Positions 32,966 to 42,536 of a DNA stretch of 51,695 nt are shown piece by piece (within the stretch, counting starts at the first letter, position 1; every line of letters starts with the position of its first letter). Under the pieces are notes generated by a model. The model was not told the origin of the DNA. It worked only from the letters and a program-made list of their open reading frames with translations, and made no database searches. A program made the position numbers and the translations under genes. Source of the stretch: an uncultured Eubacterium sp. (GTDB lineage Bacteria; Bacillota; Clostridia; Lachnospirales; Lachnospiraceae); the NCBI GenBank assembly GCA_947384955.1, contig CANDJC010000014.1, positions 1-51,695 on the forward strand, given 5' to 3'.

Positions 32966-33160
32966 ATGATTGACCCAAAAAGCCAGGCACTAACCGGTGA
33001 AAATAACAGAAGGCTTACCAAAAAATCCCAGTCTGACAGCCAGTCTACAGCAGCATGGATGGGGACAGACCACCATGAACCAAAATCGAACGTATCGATT
33101 CCGGGCGGCAGTGCCGTAGAGCATGCCAAGGAATGGACCGATAACGGAAGCAGGCTGTAA
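32966..33160 (+). CDS. Small DUF3787-type protein
   Basis: A 64-residue hydrophilic protein with RBS AGGAGG eight bases before the ATG. The stretch STAAWMGTDHHEPKSNVSIP and the end AVEHAKEWTDNGSRL match the short clostridial DUF3787 family, recognised by its TAAW motif. Function is unknown. It ends 12 bases before the PFOR gene and is probably co-transcribed with it. Confidence 0.7.
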   Translation: MIDPKSQALTGENNRRLTKKSQSDSQSTAAWMGTDHHEPKSNVSIPGGSAVEHAKEWTDNGSRL

Positions 33161-33172
33161 GGAGGCGCAGGA

Positions 33173-36100
33173 ATGGGAAAAATTAAAATGACCGTTGACG
33201 GCAATACGGCTGCGGCTTATGCAGCCTATGCCTTTACCGATGTAGCAGCGATTTATCCGATTACGCCTTCTTCTACAATGGCAGAAGCCGTAGATGAATG
33301 GGCGGCAGGCGGAAGGAAAAATATTTTCGGACAGACTGTAAAAGTCGCGCAGCTGCAGTCAGAAGCAGGCGCTGCGGGAGCATTTCACGGCTCTTTGCAG
33401 GCGGGTGCCCTGACGACGACGTTTACCGCGTCGCAGGGGCTTCTTTTGATGATACCGAATATGTATAAAACAGCCGGAGAGCTGCTGCCCGGGGTATTTC
33501 ATGTCAGTGCCCGCGCGCTCGCGGCTCAGGCGCTTAGTATTTTCGGAGACCATCAGGATGTAATGGCCGCCAGGCAGACGGGCTGTGTCATGCTTGCATC
33601 CGGCTCTGTGCAGGAGGCGGCTGATTTAGCGCCGGTCGCGCATCTTTCTGCGATAAAAGGGCGGCTTCCGTTTATCCATTTCTTTGACGGCTTCCGTACG
33701 TCTCATGAAGTGCAGAAAATCGAAGTGTTATCTTATGAGGATTACGCCGGCCTGCTCGATAAAAAGGCGCTTCAGGAATTCCGCGACAGGGCTTTGTCCC
33801 CGAATCATCCGGTGACAAGGGGCACGGCTCAGAATCCGGATATTTATTTCCAGACCAGGGAAGCCTGCAATCCGTTTTATGAACAGATTGTTCCGATTGT
33901 AGAAGAATACATGGGACAAATCAGCACGCTTACAGGCAGAAGCTACAGCCTGTTTAACTATTACGGCGCAAAAGATGCGCAGTATGTCATTGTGGCAATG
34001 GGCTCTGTCTGTGATACCATAGAAGAAACGGTGGATTATTTCAATGCGCAGGGAGAAAAATACGGGGTATTAAAAGTGCATCTGTTCCGTCCGTTTTCGA
34101 TGCGCCATTTTGTAAATGCCCTGCCGAAGACGGTGCAAAAAATTGCCGTGCTTGACCGTACCAAAGAGCCGGGAGCGCCCGGGGAGCCGCTTTATCTGGA
34201 TGTAAGAAACTGCTATTTTGGAAAGCAGGACGCACCGGTAATTATCGGCGGGCGTTTCGGGCTTGGCTCGAAGGATACAACGCCTGCAGACATCAAAGCC
34301 GTGTTTGATAATTTAAAAAGTGTCACTCCAAAGGAGAACTTTACCGTGGGCATTGAAGATGATGTGACGCATACGTCTCTTGCGCACACAGATAAAATTG
34401 TAACGGCCAAAGAAGGAACGGTACGCTGCAAATTCTGGGGACTTGGCTCGGACGGAACGGTCGGCGCAAATAAGCAGGCGGTTAAAATTATCGGAGAACA
34501 CACAGACCAGTATGTACAGGCATATTTTGCTTACGATTCGAAAAAATCCGGCGGACTTACGACCTCGCATTTAAGGTTTGGGAATCATCCGATTAAGTCG
34601 GCTTATTTAATTGACGAGGCAGATTATATTGCCTGCCACAACCAGTCGTTTGTCCACAGCTATGATTTGCTGAAAGGCTTAAAGCGCGGCGGTACGTTTG
34701 TATTAAACTGCCTATGGGACAGCAGTGAGCTCGACGAACAGCTCCCGGCGAAAATGCGGCGTGAAATCGCGGAAAGGGAGATTGATTTTTACTGCATCAA
34801 TGCGATAAAGCTGGCAGAAGAAATCGGCCTTGGCAACCGCATTAATATGATTATGCAGGGAGCCTTTTTCAAACTGGCTAATATTCTGCCGCAGGATGAG
34901 GCGAAACAGTATTTAAAAGACGCTGTGTTAAAAGCCTATGGAAAAAAAGGCGAAAAAGTCATCCAGATGAATCATGAAGCCATTGAGCACGGGTTTACAG
35001 ACCTGGTAAAAATCAATGTGCCGCAAAGCTGGAAGGAGTTAAGCATACAGGAACCGGAAAGGGCTTCTGCTGTAAAGGAGCCGGAATTTGTTGCTCAGAT
35101 TATGCGTCCGATGAACCGTCAGGAAGGAGATTCGCTGCCGGTCAGCGCTTTTCGGGGAATCGAAGACGGTACGTTTCCATGCGGCACGTCTGCTTATGAA
35201 AAGCGCGGCATCGCGGTTAATGTGCCTGAGTGGAATGAGCATACCTGTATCCAGTGCAACCAGTGCTCTTATATCTGTCCGCATTCCTGTATACGTCCGG
35301 TACTTCTGACCGGGGCTGAAAAGGAGGCTGCACCGGAGACATTCCGCACACAGCCTGCAAAAGGAAAAGGGCTTGAGGATTATGCGTTCCGTATCCAGAT
35401 TAGCACGATGGACTGTACCGGCTGCGGCAACTGTGCGGACATCTGTCCGGCTGACCCGAAGGCGCTTGTGATGAAAAAACTGGCGACGCAGACCTCGTCC
35501 GAGGTTCCAAACTGGGAATATGCAGTCAGCAGGGTTTCGGATAAAGGAAGCCTGTTTGAAGGAAAGACGGTGAAAGAGAGCCAGTTTAAGCAGCCGTTAA
35601 TCGAATTTTCGGGAGCCTGCGCCGGCTGCGGCGAGCCTGCTTATATCAAGCTGATTACGCAGCTGTACGGGGAGCGCATGATGATTGCAAATGCCACGGG
35701 ATGTTCTTCTATCTGGGGCGCGTCCGCACCGACCATGGCTTATACCTGTAACCAGGAAGGGCACGGGCCGTCCTGGGCCAACTCTCTGTTTGAGGATAAT
35801 GCGGAGTTTGGCTACGGCATGTTTTTGGGCGTGCGCCAGATTCGCGACAATCTGGAACAGAACATGAAACTCCTGATGGAAAAAGGCTCCATTTCGCAGA
35901 GCCTGAAGGAAGCGTTTGCACACTGGATACAGGTGCGGGAAGAAGGAGCAGAATCGCTGCAGGCAGCCAGAGCAGTCCGTGCGGAGCTTGCCAGCGTATT
36001 TTCGGATGATAATCCGGCAGAAAAATCTCTGCAGGAACTGCAGGCATATCAGGAAATCCAGAGAAACCAGGATTATCTTGCAAAGCGTTCCATCTGGATT

Positions 36101-36739
36101 ATCGGCGGCGACGGATGGGCCTACGATATTGGCTACGGCGGTCTTGACCAGGTGCTTGCTTCGGGCGAGGATGTCAATGTGCTTGTATTTGATACCGAAA
36201 TTTATTCCAATACCGGCGGCCAGGCATCCAAATCCACACCGGCCGCGGCAGTAGCTAAATTTGCAGCCTCCGGCAAAAAATCAGCGAAAAAAGACCTGGG
36301 CCGGATGATGATGACCTACCGGAATGTGTATGTGGCGCAGATTGCCATGGGAGCGAATAAAAATCAGACATTAAAGGCCGTCCGCGAGGCGGAAAGCTAC
36401 AAAGGGCCGTCTCTTATCATTGCTTATGCACCGTGTATCAGCCACGGTATCCGCACGGGCATGGGCAAGAGCATGGAAAACATGGCTCAGGCTGTTGCGG
36501 CAGGCTACTGGCATCTGTACCGCTACAATCCGCAGCTGATAAAAGAAGGGAAAAATCCGTTTACGCTGGATTCCAAAGACCCGGAGGGCAGCTTCCAGGA
36601 ATATATTATGGGACAGGTGCGTTATTCCGCGCTTGCCAGACAGTTCCCGCAGCATGCGCAGAAGCTGTTCGAAAAGGCAGAAGAAGATTCGAAAATCAGG
36701 CTTGGAGAATATAAGAAGCTGAGCGGAAAAGGAGCCTGA
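33173..36739 (+). CDS. nifJ: Pyruvate:ferredoxin (flavodoxin) oxidoreductase
   Basis: An 1188-residue single-chain PFOR that oxidises pyruvate with CoA to acetyl-CoA and CO2, reducing ferredoxin. Domains in order: N-terminal pyruvate-binding domain (AAIYPITPSSTMAEAVDEWA), domain II (DRTKEPGAPGEPLYLDV), the gamma/CoA domain (GLGSDGTVGANKQAVKIIGE), two [4Fe-4S] motifs (CIQCNQCSYICPHSC and CTGCGNCADICPADP), the proximal-cluster cysteines (CAGCGEPAYI) and the TPP domain (IIGGDGWAYDIGYGGLDQVL, EIYSNTGGQASKSTP). It is full length. It is the main source of low-potential electrons for this anaerobe and could feed the Fe-S proteins of the first operon. Confidence 0.97.
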   Translation: MGKIKMTVDGNTAAAYAAYAFTDVAAIYPITPSSTMAEAVDEWAAGGRKNIFGQTVKVAQLQSEAGAAGAFHGSLQAGALTTTFTASQGLLLMIPNMYKTAGELLPGVFHVSARALAAQALSIFGDHQDVMAARQTGCVMLASGSVQEAADLAPVAHLSAIKGRLPFIHFFDGFRTSHEVQKIEVLSYEDYAGLLDKKALQEFRDRALSPNHPVTRGTAQNPDIYFQTREACNPFYEQIVPIVEEYMGQISTLTGRSYSLFNYYGAKDAQYVIVAMGSVCDTIEETVDYFNAQGEKYGVLKVHLFRPFSMRHFVNALPKTVQKIAVLDRTKEPGAPGEPLYLDVRNCYFGKQDAPVIIGGRFGLGSKDTTPADIKAVFDNLKSVTPKENFTVGIEDDVTHTSLAHTDKIVTAKEGTVRCKFWGLGSDGTVGANKQAVKIIGEHTDQYVQAYFAYDSKKSGGLTTSHLRFGNHPIKSAYLIDEADYIACHNQSFVHSYDLLKGLKRGGTFVLNCLWDSSELDEQLPAKMRREIAEREIDFYCINAIKLAEEIGLGNRINMIMQGAFFKLANILPQDEAKQYLKDAVLKAYGKKGEKVIQMNHEAIEHGFTDLVKINVPQSWKELSIQEPERASAVKEPEFVAQIMRPMNRQEGDSLPVSAFRGIEDGTFPCGTSAYEKRGIAVNVPEWNEHTCIQCNQCSYICPHSCIRPVLLTGAEKEAAPETFRTQPAKGKGLEDYAFRIQISTMDCTGCGNCADICPADPKALVMKKLATQTSSEVPNWEYAVSRVSDKGSLFEGKTVKESQFKQPLIEFSGACAGCGEPAYIKLITQLYGERMMIANATGCSSIWGASAPTMAYTCNQEGHGPSWANSLFEDNAEFGYGMFLGVRQIRDNLEQNMKLLMEKGSISQSLKEAFAHWIQVREEGAESLQAARAVRAELASVFSDDNPAEKSLQELQAYQEIQRNQDYLAKRSIWIIGGDGWAYDIGYGGLDQVLASGEDVNVLVFDTEIYSNTGGQASKSTPAAAVAKFAASGKKSAKKDLGRMMMTYRNVYVAQIAMGANKNQTLKAVREAESYKGPSLIIAYAPCISHGIRTGMGKSMENMAQAVAAGYWHLYRYNPQLIKEGKNPFTLDSKDPEGSFQEYIMGQVRYSALARQFPQHAQKLFEKAEEDSKIRLGEYKKLSGKGA

Positions 36740-37140
36740 GGGTGCAAAGGTGAAAGCTGGCGGAGAAGAGGAAGCAGAAAAGTGAAAATTTAGAAAAAAG
36801 TGTCTGAGAGCGAGAAAGTGAAATGCTGAGCGAAACAGACTGCCTGAAAGCGTGAAGCTGAAAAAGAATGAGCGGGTGCAGAGTCAGAAAATAAGGGACT
36901 CTGTGCCTGCTTTTTTGAATGGAAAAAGATTATCCATTCAGGGCGGCTGCATAAAAAGGAAGCAGTCTGGCTGTAACAGCATATACTGATAATGGGAATA
37001 AAAATAGCAGTAAATCATTATGAAATATCCTGACTGATAATTTCATGAAAATCTTATGGGACGTAATATCCAATTGAAAATTCCGATTAAAAATCCGATT
37101 TTAAATATAAGGCAGTTACAGCAAAGTGAGGAGGGAAACT
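36740..37140. other. 400-bp intergenic region after PFOR
   Basis: Contains purine-rich sequence with no ORF, the PFOR terminator (36871-36916) and an AT-rich stretch before the hemerythrin gene. That stretch has the near-repeat TCCGATTAAAAATCCGATTT at 37083-37102 and a small dyad TGAAAT...ATTTCA (37020-37046). No promoter with good boxes was seen. Confidence 0.4.
36871..36916 (+). terminator. Rho-independent terminator after PFOR
   Basis: AGCGGGTGCAGAGTC pairs with GACTCTGTGCCTGCT (one G-T and one other imperfect pair) across an 11-base loop, followed by TTTTTT. Confidence 0.88.
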
Positions 37141-38490
37141 ATGGGAAACAAGCTGATTTGGGATGACAGATTTAATATTGGAATAGAAAATATCGATAAG
37201 GAGCACAAAAAGCTGTTCAAAATCATGAATAAGCTGTTTACGGCAAATGAAAATAAAGATAAGAGCCAGTGGTTCTGCCGGGAAGGCATTAAATATTTTA
37301 AAGAACATGCCATCAGGCATTTTTCGGAAGAAGAAGACTACATGAAAAGCATCGCTTACCCGGGCCTTGAGATGCATAAGCGCCTTCACGAGGATTTCCG
37401 TCTCCGGACGCTTCCGGCGTTAGAAAAGGAACTGGAAAAGACAGATTTTGCCCAGGATGCCATCAGCCATTTTCTGGGAGTGTGTGCCGGATGGCTGATA
37501 GGGCACACGCTGACCGAAGACCATGCAATTGTGGGAAACGAAGAGACAAAATGGTCCGAGTTTCTCCCGGAAGAGGAGCAGGGAGCTGTAAAGCAGACAA
37601 TCCGGAATCTGCTGTATGACATGTTCGAGCTGGACGCACAGGCAGTCAGCGAGTGCTACGGGGGAGAGAGGTTTGGAAACGGAGTTTATTACAGGCTGAT
37701 TTATGCATCCGAAAGCGGCAGACAGCGTGAAATTATTCTTATCTTTGAAGAAAAGCTCCTGCTTGCAACGGTCGGAAAGCTAATCAGCAGCCACCCGTCT
37801 CAAATAGACGTGACACTTATCAATGCTTCGCGGTATGCGGCCATGCAGTTTACAGAGCGCATTAAGAAGCATTTTTCCAAAACCGAGCTTTATACGCTAA
37901 AGAGCGAGCATCTGCTGACCTATGAGCAGTTTCAAAAAGCAATCGAAAAGGAACATCTGCGCTACAGCCTTTTATATAACACAGGGGAAGGCTATTTTGC
38001 ATTCTGTTCTTTTATGCCGCAGCAGGTATCAGAAAAAAGCGATGAACTGCATACAGAAAGCGAGATAACACATGTAAAGAACTATCTGAGGATGAATGAA
38101 CAGGAGAAGAACAGCGGGAAAAAGAAGCTGCTTGTGGTAGATGATTCTGTGACCGTGCGCCATGCAATGAAAAACCTGCTGCAGGATGACTATCAGACTG
38201 CCGTGGCTGCTTCCGGGATTTCTGCCATAAGAAGCATTACCCTTGACAGGCCGGACCTCATTTTACTGGATTATGATATGCCGGTCTGTGACGGTGCGCA
38301 GATACTGCAGATGATTCGCTCGGAAACGGCATTTGCGGATATTCCGGTATTCTTTCTGACCGGAAAGGTTGATAAAGAAAGCGTGAACAGAGTGCTGCCT
38401 TTAAAGCCGCAGGGGTATCTGGTAAAGAGTGCGAAGCCGCTGGATATTAAAAAGAATATTGACAGTTATTTTGAGCGGGCAACTGGATAA
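37141..38490 (+). CDS. Bacteriohemerythrin - receiver domain fusion
   Basis: A 449-residue protein with three parts. Residues 1-~140 are a complete hemerythrin domain: WDDRFNIGIENIDKEHKKLF, HAIRHFSEEEDYM, HKRLHEDF and HTLTEDH supply the diiron histidines and carboxylates that bind O2. Residues ~155-310 are an alpha/beta domain with CheX/CheC flavour (REIILIFEEKLLLATVGKLI, INASRYAAMQFTERIKKHF); this assignment is tentative. Residues ~325-449 are a receiver: LLVVDDSVTVRHAM, phosphoacceptor Asp in DLILLDYDMPVCDG, FFLTGK and LVKSAKP. I start at MGNKLIW with GAGGAGG upstream. It probably couples oxygen sensing to a phosphorelay; no kinase or chemotaxis gene is next to it. Confidence 0.85.
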   Translation: MGNKLIWDDRFNIGIENIDKEHKKLFKIMNKLFTANENKDKSQWFCREGIKYFKEHAIRHFSEEEDYMKSIAYPGLEMHKRLHEDFRLRTLPALEKELEKTDFAQDAISHFLGVCAGWLIGHTLTEDHAIVGNEETKWSEFLPEEEQGAVKQTIRNLLYDMFELDAQAVSECYGGERFGNGVYYRLIYASESGRQREIILIFEEKLLLATVGKLISSHPSQIDVTLINASRYAAMQFTERIKKHFSKTELYTLKSEHLLTYEQFQKAIEKEHLRYSLLYNTGEGYFAFCSFMPQQVSEKSDELHTESEITHVKNYLRMNEQEKNSGKKKLLVVDDSVTVRHAMKNLLQDDYQTAVAASGISAIRSITLDRPDLILLDYDMPVCDGAQILQMIRSETAFADIPVFFLTGKVDKESVNRVLPLKPQGYLVKSAKPLDIKKNIDSYFERATG

Positions 38491-38508
38491 ACTGCCTGGA
38501 AAAGCTTT

Positions 38509-38540
38509 AAAACCGCTGGCTGGGGCTGGCGGTTTTCTTC
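38509..38540 (+). terminator. Terminator after the hemerythrin fusion gene
   Basis: AAAACCGC / GCGGTTTT stem with a 12-base loop; the T-rich side (GGTTTTCTTCT) gives a modest tract. Confidence 0.6.
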
Positions 38541-38569
38541 TGGCTTGAAATTTCAATTTTTTTCCCTAA

Positions 38570-38598
38570 TTGCTAAACCGTTCATTATCTGTTATAAT
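38570..38598 (+). promoter_or_regulatory. Sigma-A promoter of the surface-polymer cluster
   Basis: -35 TTGCTA, 17-base spacer, -10 TATAAT. The start would be near 38605, giving a leader of about 145 bases before the first polymer gene. Confidence 0.75.
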
Positions 38599-38748
38599 AA
38601 ACCCGATTATGTAAAAACCGATAAACCGGGCAATACTTAAAAATAAGAAATTCCTCTCAGTTTCACACAGTTTTACCGCGCAGAATGACGCAGGACTGAT
38701 GCACACAAATGATTTAATGAAGTATTAACACAAGGAGATTAAACTAGC

Positions 38749-40536
38749 ATGGAGAATCTGATAGACAAAAGGCAGATTACTGCCCAGGTTACAAAGATAT
38801 CATGGGAACGCATCTGGCTTCATTTGGAAGTAAAGGTGACATTTGCCGAAGGTGCAGACACAGAAAGCCCGCTTTCTTTTTATCTGATTAACGGCCTGTA
38901 TGAGCCGAAAGCAAAGCTTAAAATAACAGGGACTAAGAGCAGGAAGGAAAGCGCGGAAACAGACGGGAAAACGGAGGTTTTGTACAGCCTGAAGGTAAAT
39001 ATTACGAATCCGGGCACCAGCTTATGCCTGCCGCAGGGCACGTATTCCATGATTATCTGCCAGAAAAAATGCCAGATGGCAAAAGCAGAGATTGCGCAGT
39101 CTCTGGTAAAGGATATGAGCAGCGCTTCGAGGAATTTCCTCTATGGCGGCAGGGCGAAGGTTTATTCGGTTACGTTTTATGTAACGGAGGGCGATGAGGG
39201 GCTTCCGTTTATTATGTATGTGCTTGCCGGCGGCAGGACAGGCATCAGCGCTCCGACGGTAAAGCAGAAAAAAGGTTTTCATCCGAAAGAAGCGCTGAAA
39301 AAGAAATATTCTAAGATTAATAAACCGCTGAAAGTGGATATGTACTGGAAATATCGGAAAAAATATAAGCATAAGAGCAAAAAGCCGGTTGTGATGTTTA
39401 TGTCTGAACAGAGCACGGCAATCAGCACCAATTTAAAAGCAGTCAAAGACCGCATGCTTGCCCGCGGCATGGATAAGGATTATGTGATTGTGGAGTCATA
39501 CCGCTCTTCCGTAACCAATCCGCGCATGGGAATTAAAAGCTGGATGGATACGCTAAAGAAAATGGCAATGGCGGATTTTATTTTCTTAGACGACCATGCG
39601 CCGATGCTAGACTGGCTGATTGTGGACAAGGATACGACGATTATTCAGCTGTGGCATGCAGGGGCAGGGTTTAAGTCCTCCGGATACAGCAGATGGGGGC
39701 ATATCGGCTGTCCGGCGCCTTACAGCTGTCACAGACAGTATAAATACGGCATTTCCGGCTCGAAGAACATCGCGCATTTCTTTTCGGAAGTATGGGGGAT
39801 TAATGATTCCCAGGTGCTGCCGACAGGGATGCCGAGAATTGACGAATTTTTAGACGAAGAGCACCGTGAAAAGAAAACGAAAGAGCTGTATGAGAAATAT
39901 CCGGTCTGCAGGGATAAGAAAGTCATTTTATTTGCGCCGACTTACCGGGGCACGAATAAGGCAAATGCCCATTATCCGTACGAGCTGATTGATTTTGACA
40001 GGCTTTATGAGGTCTGCGGAGACGAGTATGCGGTTTTATTTAAGATGCATCCGTGGGTTGCCGCGCCGGTTCCGGTTCCGGATAAGTATAAAGACAGGTT
40101 TGCGGATGCGGGAAGATATCCGAATATCAATGATTTATTTTATATTACAGAGCTTTTGATTACGGATTATTCTTCCAATATTTTTGAATATTCTCTGATG
40201 AAAAAGCCAATGCTTTTTTATGCGTTTGATGAAATCCAGTATTCGTTTTCGAGAGGCTTCCACAGGCCGTATGAGGAATCGGCGCCTGGCAGGGTCTGCC
40301 ATACGTTTGATGAAGTGTTAACAGCTGTCGAACAGAAAGACTTTGACTATCCAAAGGTCGAGGAGTATGTAGAGAAGCATTTTGACTATATTGACAGCCA
40401 TTCGAGCGACCGCGTCATTGACTGGATTATTTTAGGCCAGCTGCCGGATTCGGTAAAAAAAGACCTTGCGGCGGATGCTGCGGTAAATAAGGAGTTAGAA
40501 ACCCTGGATTTTAAACCGGCAGACAGCGGGAAATAG
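38749..40536 (+). CDS. CDP-glycerol/ribitol phosphotransferase (TagF/TarL-type polymerase)
   Basis: A 595-residue polymerase of the teichoic-acid glycerophosphotransferase family. Residues 1-~150 form a beta-rich N-terminal domain not present in the smaller family members. A lysine-rich linker follows (~175-215), then the GT-B-like catalytic domain with the conserved pieces IIQLWHAGAGFKSSGY, LPTGMPRIDEFLDE, ILFAPTYRG, KMHPWVAAP and LLITDYSSNIFEYSLMKKPM. Such enzymes transfer polyol-phosphate from the CDP form to a growing lipid-linked chain on the inner face of the membrane. It is the first gene behind the cluster promoter and is followed in 11 bases by a cytidylyltransferase, which should supply its substrate. 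Confidence 0.88.
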   Translation: MENLIDKRQITAQVTKISWERIWLHLEVKVTFAEGADTESPLSFYLINGLYEPKAKLKITGTKSRKESAETDGKTEVLYSLKVNITNPGTSLCLPQGTYSMIICQKKCQMAKAEIAQSLVKDMSSASRNFLYGGRAKVYSVTFYVTEGDEGLPFIMYVLAGGRTGISAPTVKQKKGFHPKEALKKKYSKINKPLKVDMYWKYRKKYKHKSKKPVVMFMSEQSTAISTNLKAVKDRMLARGMDKDYVIVESYRSSVTNPRMGIKSWMDTLKKMAMADFIFLDDHAPMLDWLIVDKDTTIIQLWHAGAGFKSSGYSRWGHIGCPAPYSCHRQYKYGISGSKNIAHFFSEVWGINDSQVLPTGMPRIDEFLDEEHREKKTKELYEKYPVCRDKKVILFAPTYRGTNKANAHYPYELIDFDRLYEVCGDEYAVLFKMHPWVAAPVPVPDKYKDRFADAGRYPNINDLFYITELLITDYSSNIFEYSLMKKPMLFYAFDEIQYSFSRGFHRPYEESAPGRVCHTFDEVLTAVEQKDFDYPKVEEYVEKHFDYIDSHSSDRVIDWIILGQLPDSVKKDLAADAAVNKELETLDFKPADSGK

Positions 40537-40547
40537 GAGGAAAGCGT

Positions 40548-41318
40548 ATGAATATCGCGATTATATTTGCTGGCGGCAGCGGTGTGCGCATGGGCTCGGG
40601 CATTCCCAAGCAGTTTTTGGAAATTAACGGAAAGCCGGTGATTATCCATACGCTGCAGCTGTTTCAGTATCACGATGAGATTGATAAGATTTATATTTCG
40701 GTTCTGGAGGAATATATCGGCTATATGAAAGAGCTGGTGGATGAATACCGCCTGAATAAAACGGCGGCAGTGATTCCGGGAGGAGATACGGCGCAGGATT
40801 CGATTTATAACGCACTGAAACAAGCGGAATCGGAAAACCCGCACGATTCGATTGTGCTGCTGCATGACGGGGTGCGTCCGTTTGTGTCTTATGAGGTGAT
40901 TTCGAACAATATCAGGGGCGTGAAGGAAAACGGCAATGCAATTACCTGTACGGCCTGCTACGAGACGATTCTGCTAAGCCATGACGGCCAGAGCGTGGAA
41001 TCGGTGCCGTACCGCAAGGATACATTTGCAGCGCAGGCGCCGCAGAGCTTTTATCTGAAAGATATTATCGCGGCCCATGACGAAATACGCAAAAGGCCGC
41101 AGCGGTATGAAAATATGGTGGACGCCTGTACGATTATCCGCAGCCAGGGCATACAGGCGCATATGGTACCGGGAAACCGGGGGAATATCAAAGTTACGAC
41201 GCCGGAGGATGTTTATATGTTCCGCGCGCTGCTGCAGTATAAGGAAAATGAGCAGGCATTCGGGCTGGGCATTACCAACCGGATAGAGACGCGCATGAAT
41301 AAGCACCGTATCAAATAA
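40548..41318 (+). CDS. IspD/TarI-like cytidylyltransferase, copy 1
   Basis: A 256-residue CTP:alditol-phosphate cytidylyltransferase. The nucleotide loop is IIFAGGSGVRMGSGIPKQFL, with HDGVRPFVSYEVISNN, AQAPQSF and a C-terminal GNRGNIKVTTPEDVYMF that fits the family. Context argues for making CDP-ribitol, CDP-glycerol or a related alditol for the adjacent polymerase rather than for isoprenoid synthesis. A second, divergent copy lies at 50856-51578. A TarJ-type ribulose-phosphate reductase is not present; the next gene is an extended SDR instead. Confidence 0.87.
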   Translation: MNIAIIFAGGSGVRMGSGIPKQFLEINGKPVIIHTLQLFQYHDEIDKIYISVLEEYIGYMKELVDEYRLNKTAAVIPGGDTAQDSIYNALKQAESENPHDSIVLLHDGVRPFVSYEVISNNIRGVKENGNAITCTACYETILLSHDGQSVESVPYRKDTFAAQAPQSFYLKDIIAAHDEIRKRPQRYENMVDACTIIRSQGIQAHMVPGNRGNIKVTTPEDVYMFRALLQYKENEQAFGLGITNRIETRMNKHRIK

Positions 41319-41345
41319 AGCATACAGAATGGAGGAAAGGTAAGT

Positions 41346-42452
41346 ATGGAAAATAATGCAGCTTTAATCAATGACCAGATACTGGAAAGCCCGAAGGATT
41401 CGATTCTCCAGGAAGATTTGGAACAGCTTATAAAAAATCCGTCTGTTCCGTTTGATATGCTGAAAGATAAGACCGTATTTGTCACAGGCGCTACGGGTTT
41501 ATTAGGTTCTCAGACTGTCAGAGCGCTTGCGTGTGCAAACCGCCTGCTGGGCAGCGGTATCCGGATTCTTGCCATGGCCAGAAACAGCCAGAAAGCGGAA
41601 AAAGTATTCGGCTCTCTGCTGAATCGGGGAGACGTTAAACTGGTGCATGCGGATGTGAACGCGGAAATTACATGCGAAGAACCGGTCGATTATATTGTGC
41701 ACGGGGCGAGCGCTACAAGCTCCAGATATTTTGTATCCAATCCGGTCGAAACGATTAAAACCGCGGTAGACGGAACGGTGCATGTGCTGGAATTTGCAAA
41801 GCAGAAACAGGTAAAGGGCTTTTTGTATCTGTCTTCTTTGGAAGTATACGGAACGCCCGCAGCGGATGCCGGACTGATTGAGGAGTCCTACAGCGGCTAC
41901 ATTGACCCGCTTGCCGTGCGCAGCAGTTATTCCCAGGGCAAACGGATGGCGGAATGCATCTGCGCGGCCTATGCGTCGCAGTACGGGGTGCCGGTTAAAA
42001 TCGCAAGGCTTTCCCAGACATTCGGCGCCGGGGTGGAATACGACGACGGGCGTGTATTTGCGGAGTTTGCAAGATGCGCGATTGAGAAAAAAGATATTGT
42101 GCTGCATACGGCGGGAAAAACAGAGCGGAGCTACTGCTATACCAGGGATGCGGCTGCGGCGATGCTGCTGATTCTGGTAAAAGGAGAAGCCGGGAGCGCC
42201 TATAATGTAACTAATATGGACACAAGGATTTCGATTGCCAATATGGCGCAGCTTGTCTGTGATATTTTCCCGGAATCCGGAATCCGTGTGACCTTTGATA
42301 TGCCAAAGGATGTGGCTTCGTTTGGATATAACCCGGAAATGGTCATCGCGCTGGATGCAGGAAGGCTGATGGAGCTTGGATGGAAGCCGGCGGTGAACTT
42401 AAAGGAAATGTTTCAAAGGCTGGCTGCGAGCATGGAAAACAGCAGGAATTAA
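41346..42452 (+). CDS. NAD-dependent epimerase/dehydratase (extended SDR)
   Basis: A 368-residue extended short-chain dehydrogenase. After a ~35-residue extension the Rossmann motif is VFVTGATGLLGSQTVRALAC, then DYIVHGASATSSRYFVSNPV, SSLEVYG and the catalytic YSQGK (Y-x-x-x-K). RSYCYTRDAAAAMLLIL is the usual C-terminal nucleotide-sugar binding region. Relatives act on UDP-, dTDP- or CDP-linked sugars. Between a cytidylyltransferase and a pyruvyl transferase, it likely modifies a nucleotide-activated precursor of the polymer; whether the nucleotide is CDP is inference. Confidence 0.87.
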   Translation: MENNAALINDQILESPKDSILQEDLEQLIKNPSVPFDMLKDKTVFVTGATGLLGSQTVRALACANRLLGSGIRILAMARNSQKAEKVFGSLLNRGDVKLVHADVNAEITCEEPVDYIVHGASATSSRYFVSNPVETIKTAVDGTVHVLEFAKQKQVKGFLYLSSLEVYGTPAADAGLIEESYSGYIDPLAVRSSYSQGKRMAECICAAYASQYGVPVKIARLSQTFGAGVEYDDGRVFAEFARCAIEKKDIVLHTAGKTERSYCYTRDAAAAMLLILVKGEAGSAYNVTNMDTRISIANMAQLVCDIFPESGIRVTFDMPKDVASFGYNPEMVIALDAGRLMELGWKPAVNLKEMFQRLAASMENSRN

Positions 42453-42536
42453 GATGCAGCTGCCAGACGGCACTGACTATAAAGGCTGTGCGGCCCGCAT
42501 GAGAAGGAAGGCTTTCGCAGCAGAATGGAGAGTACG

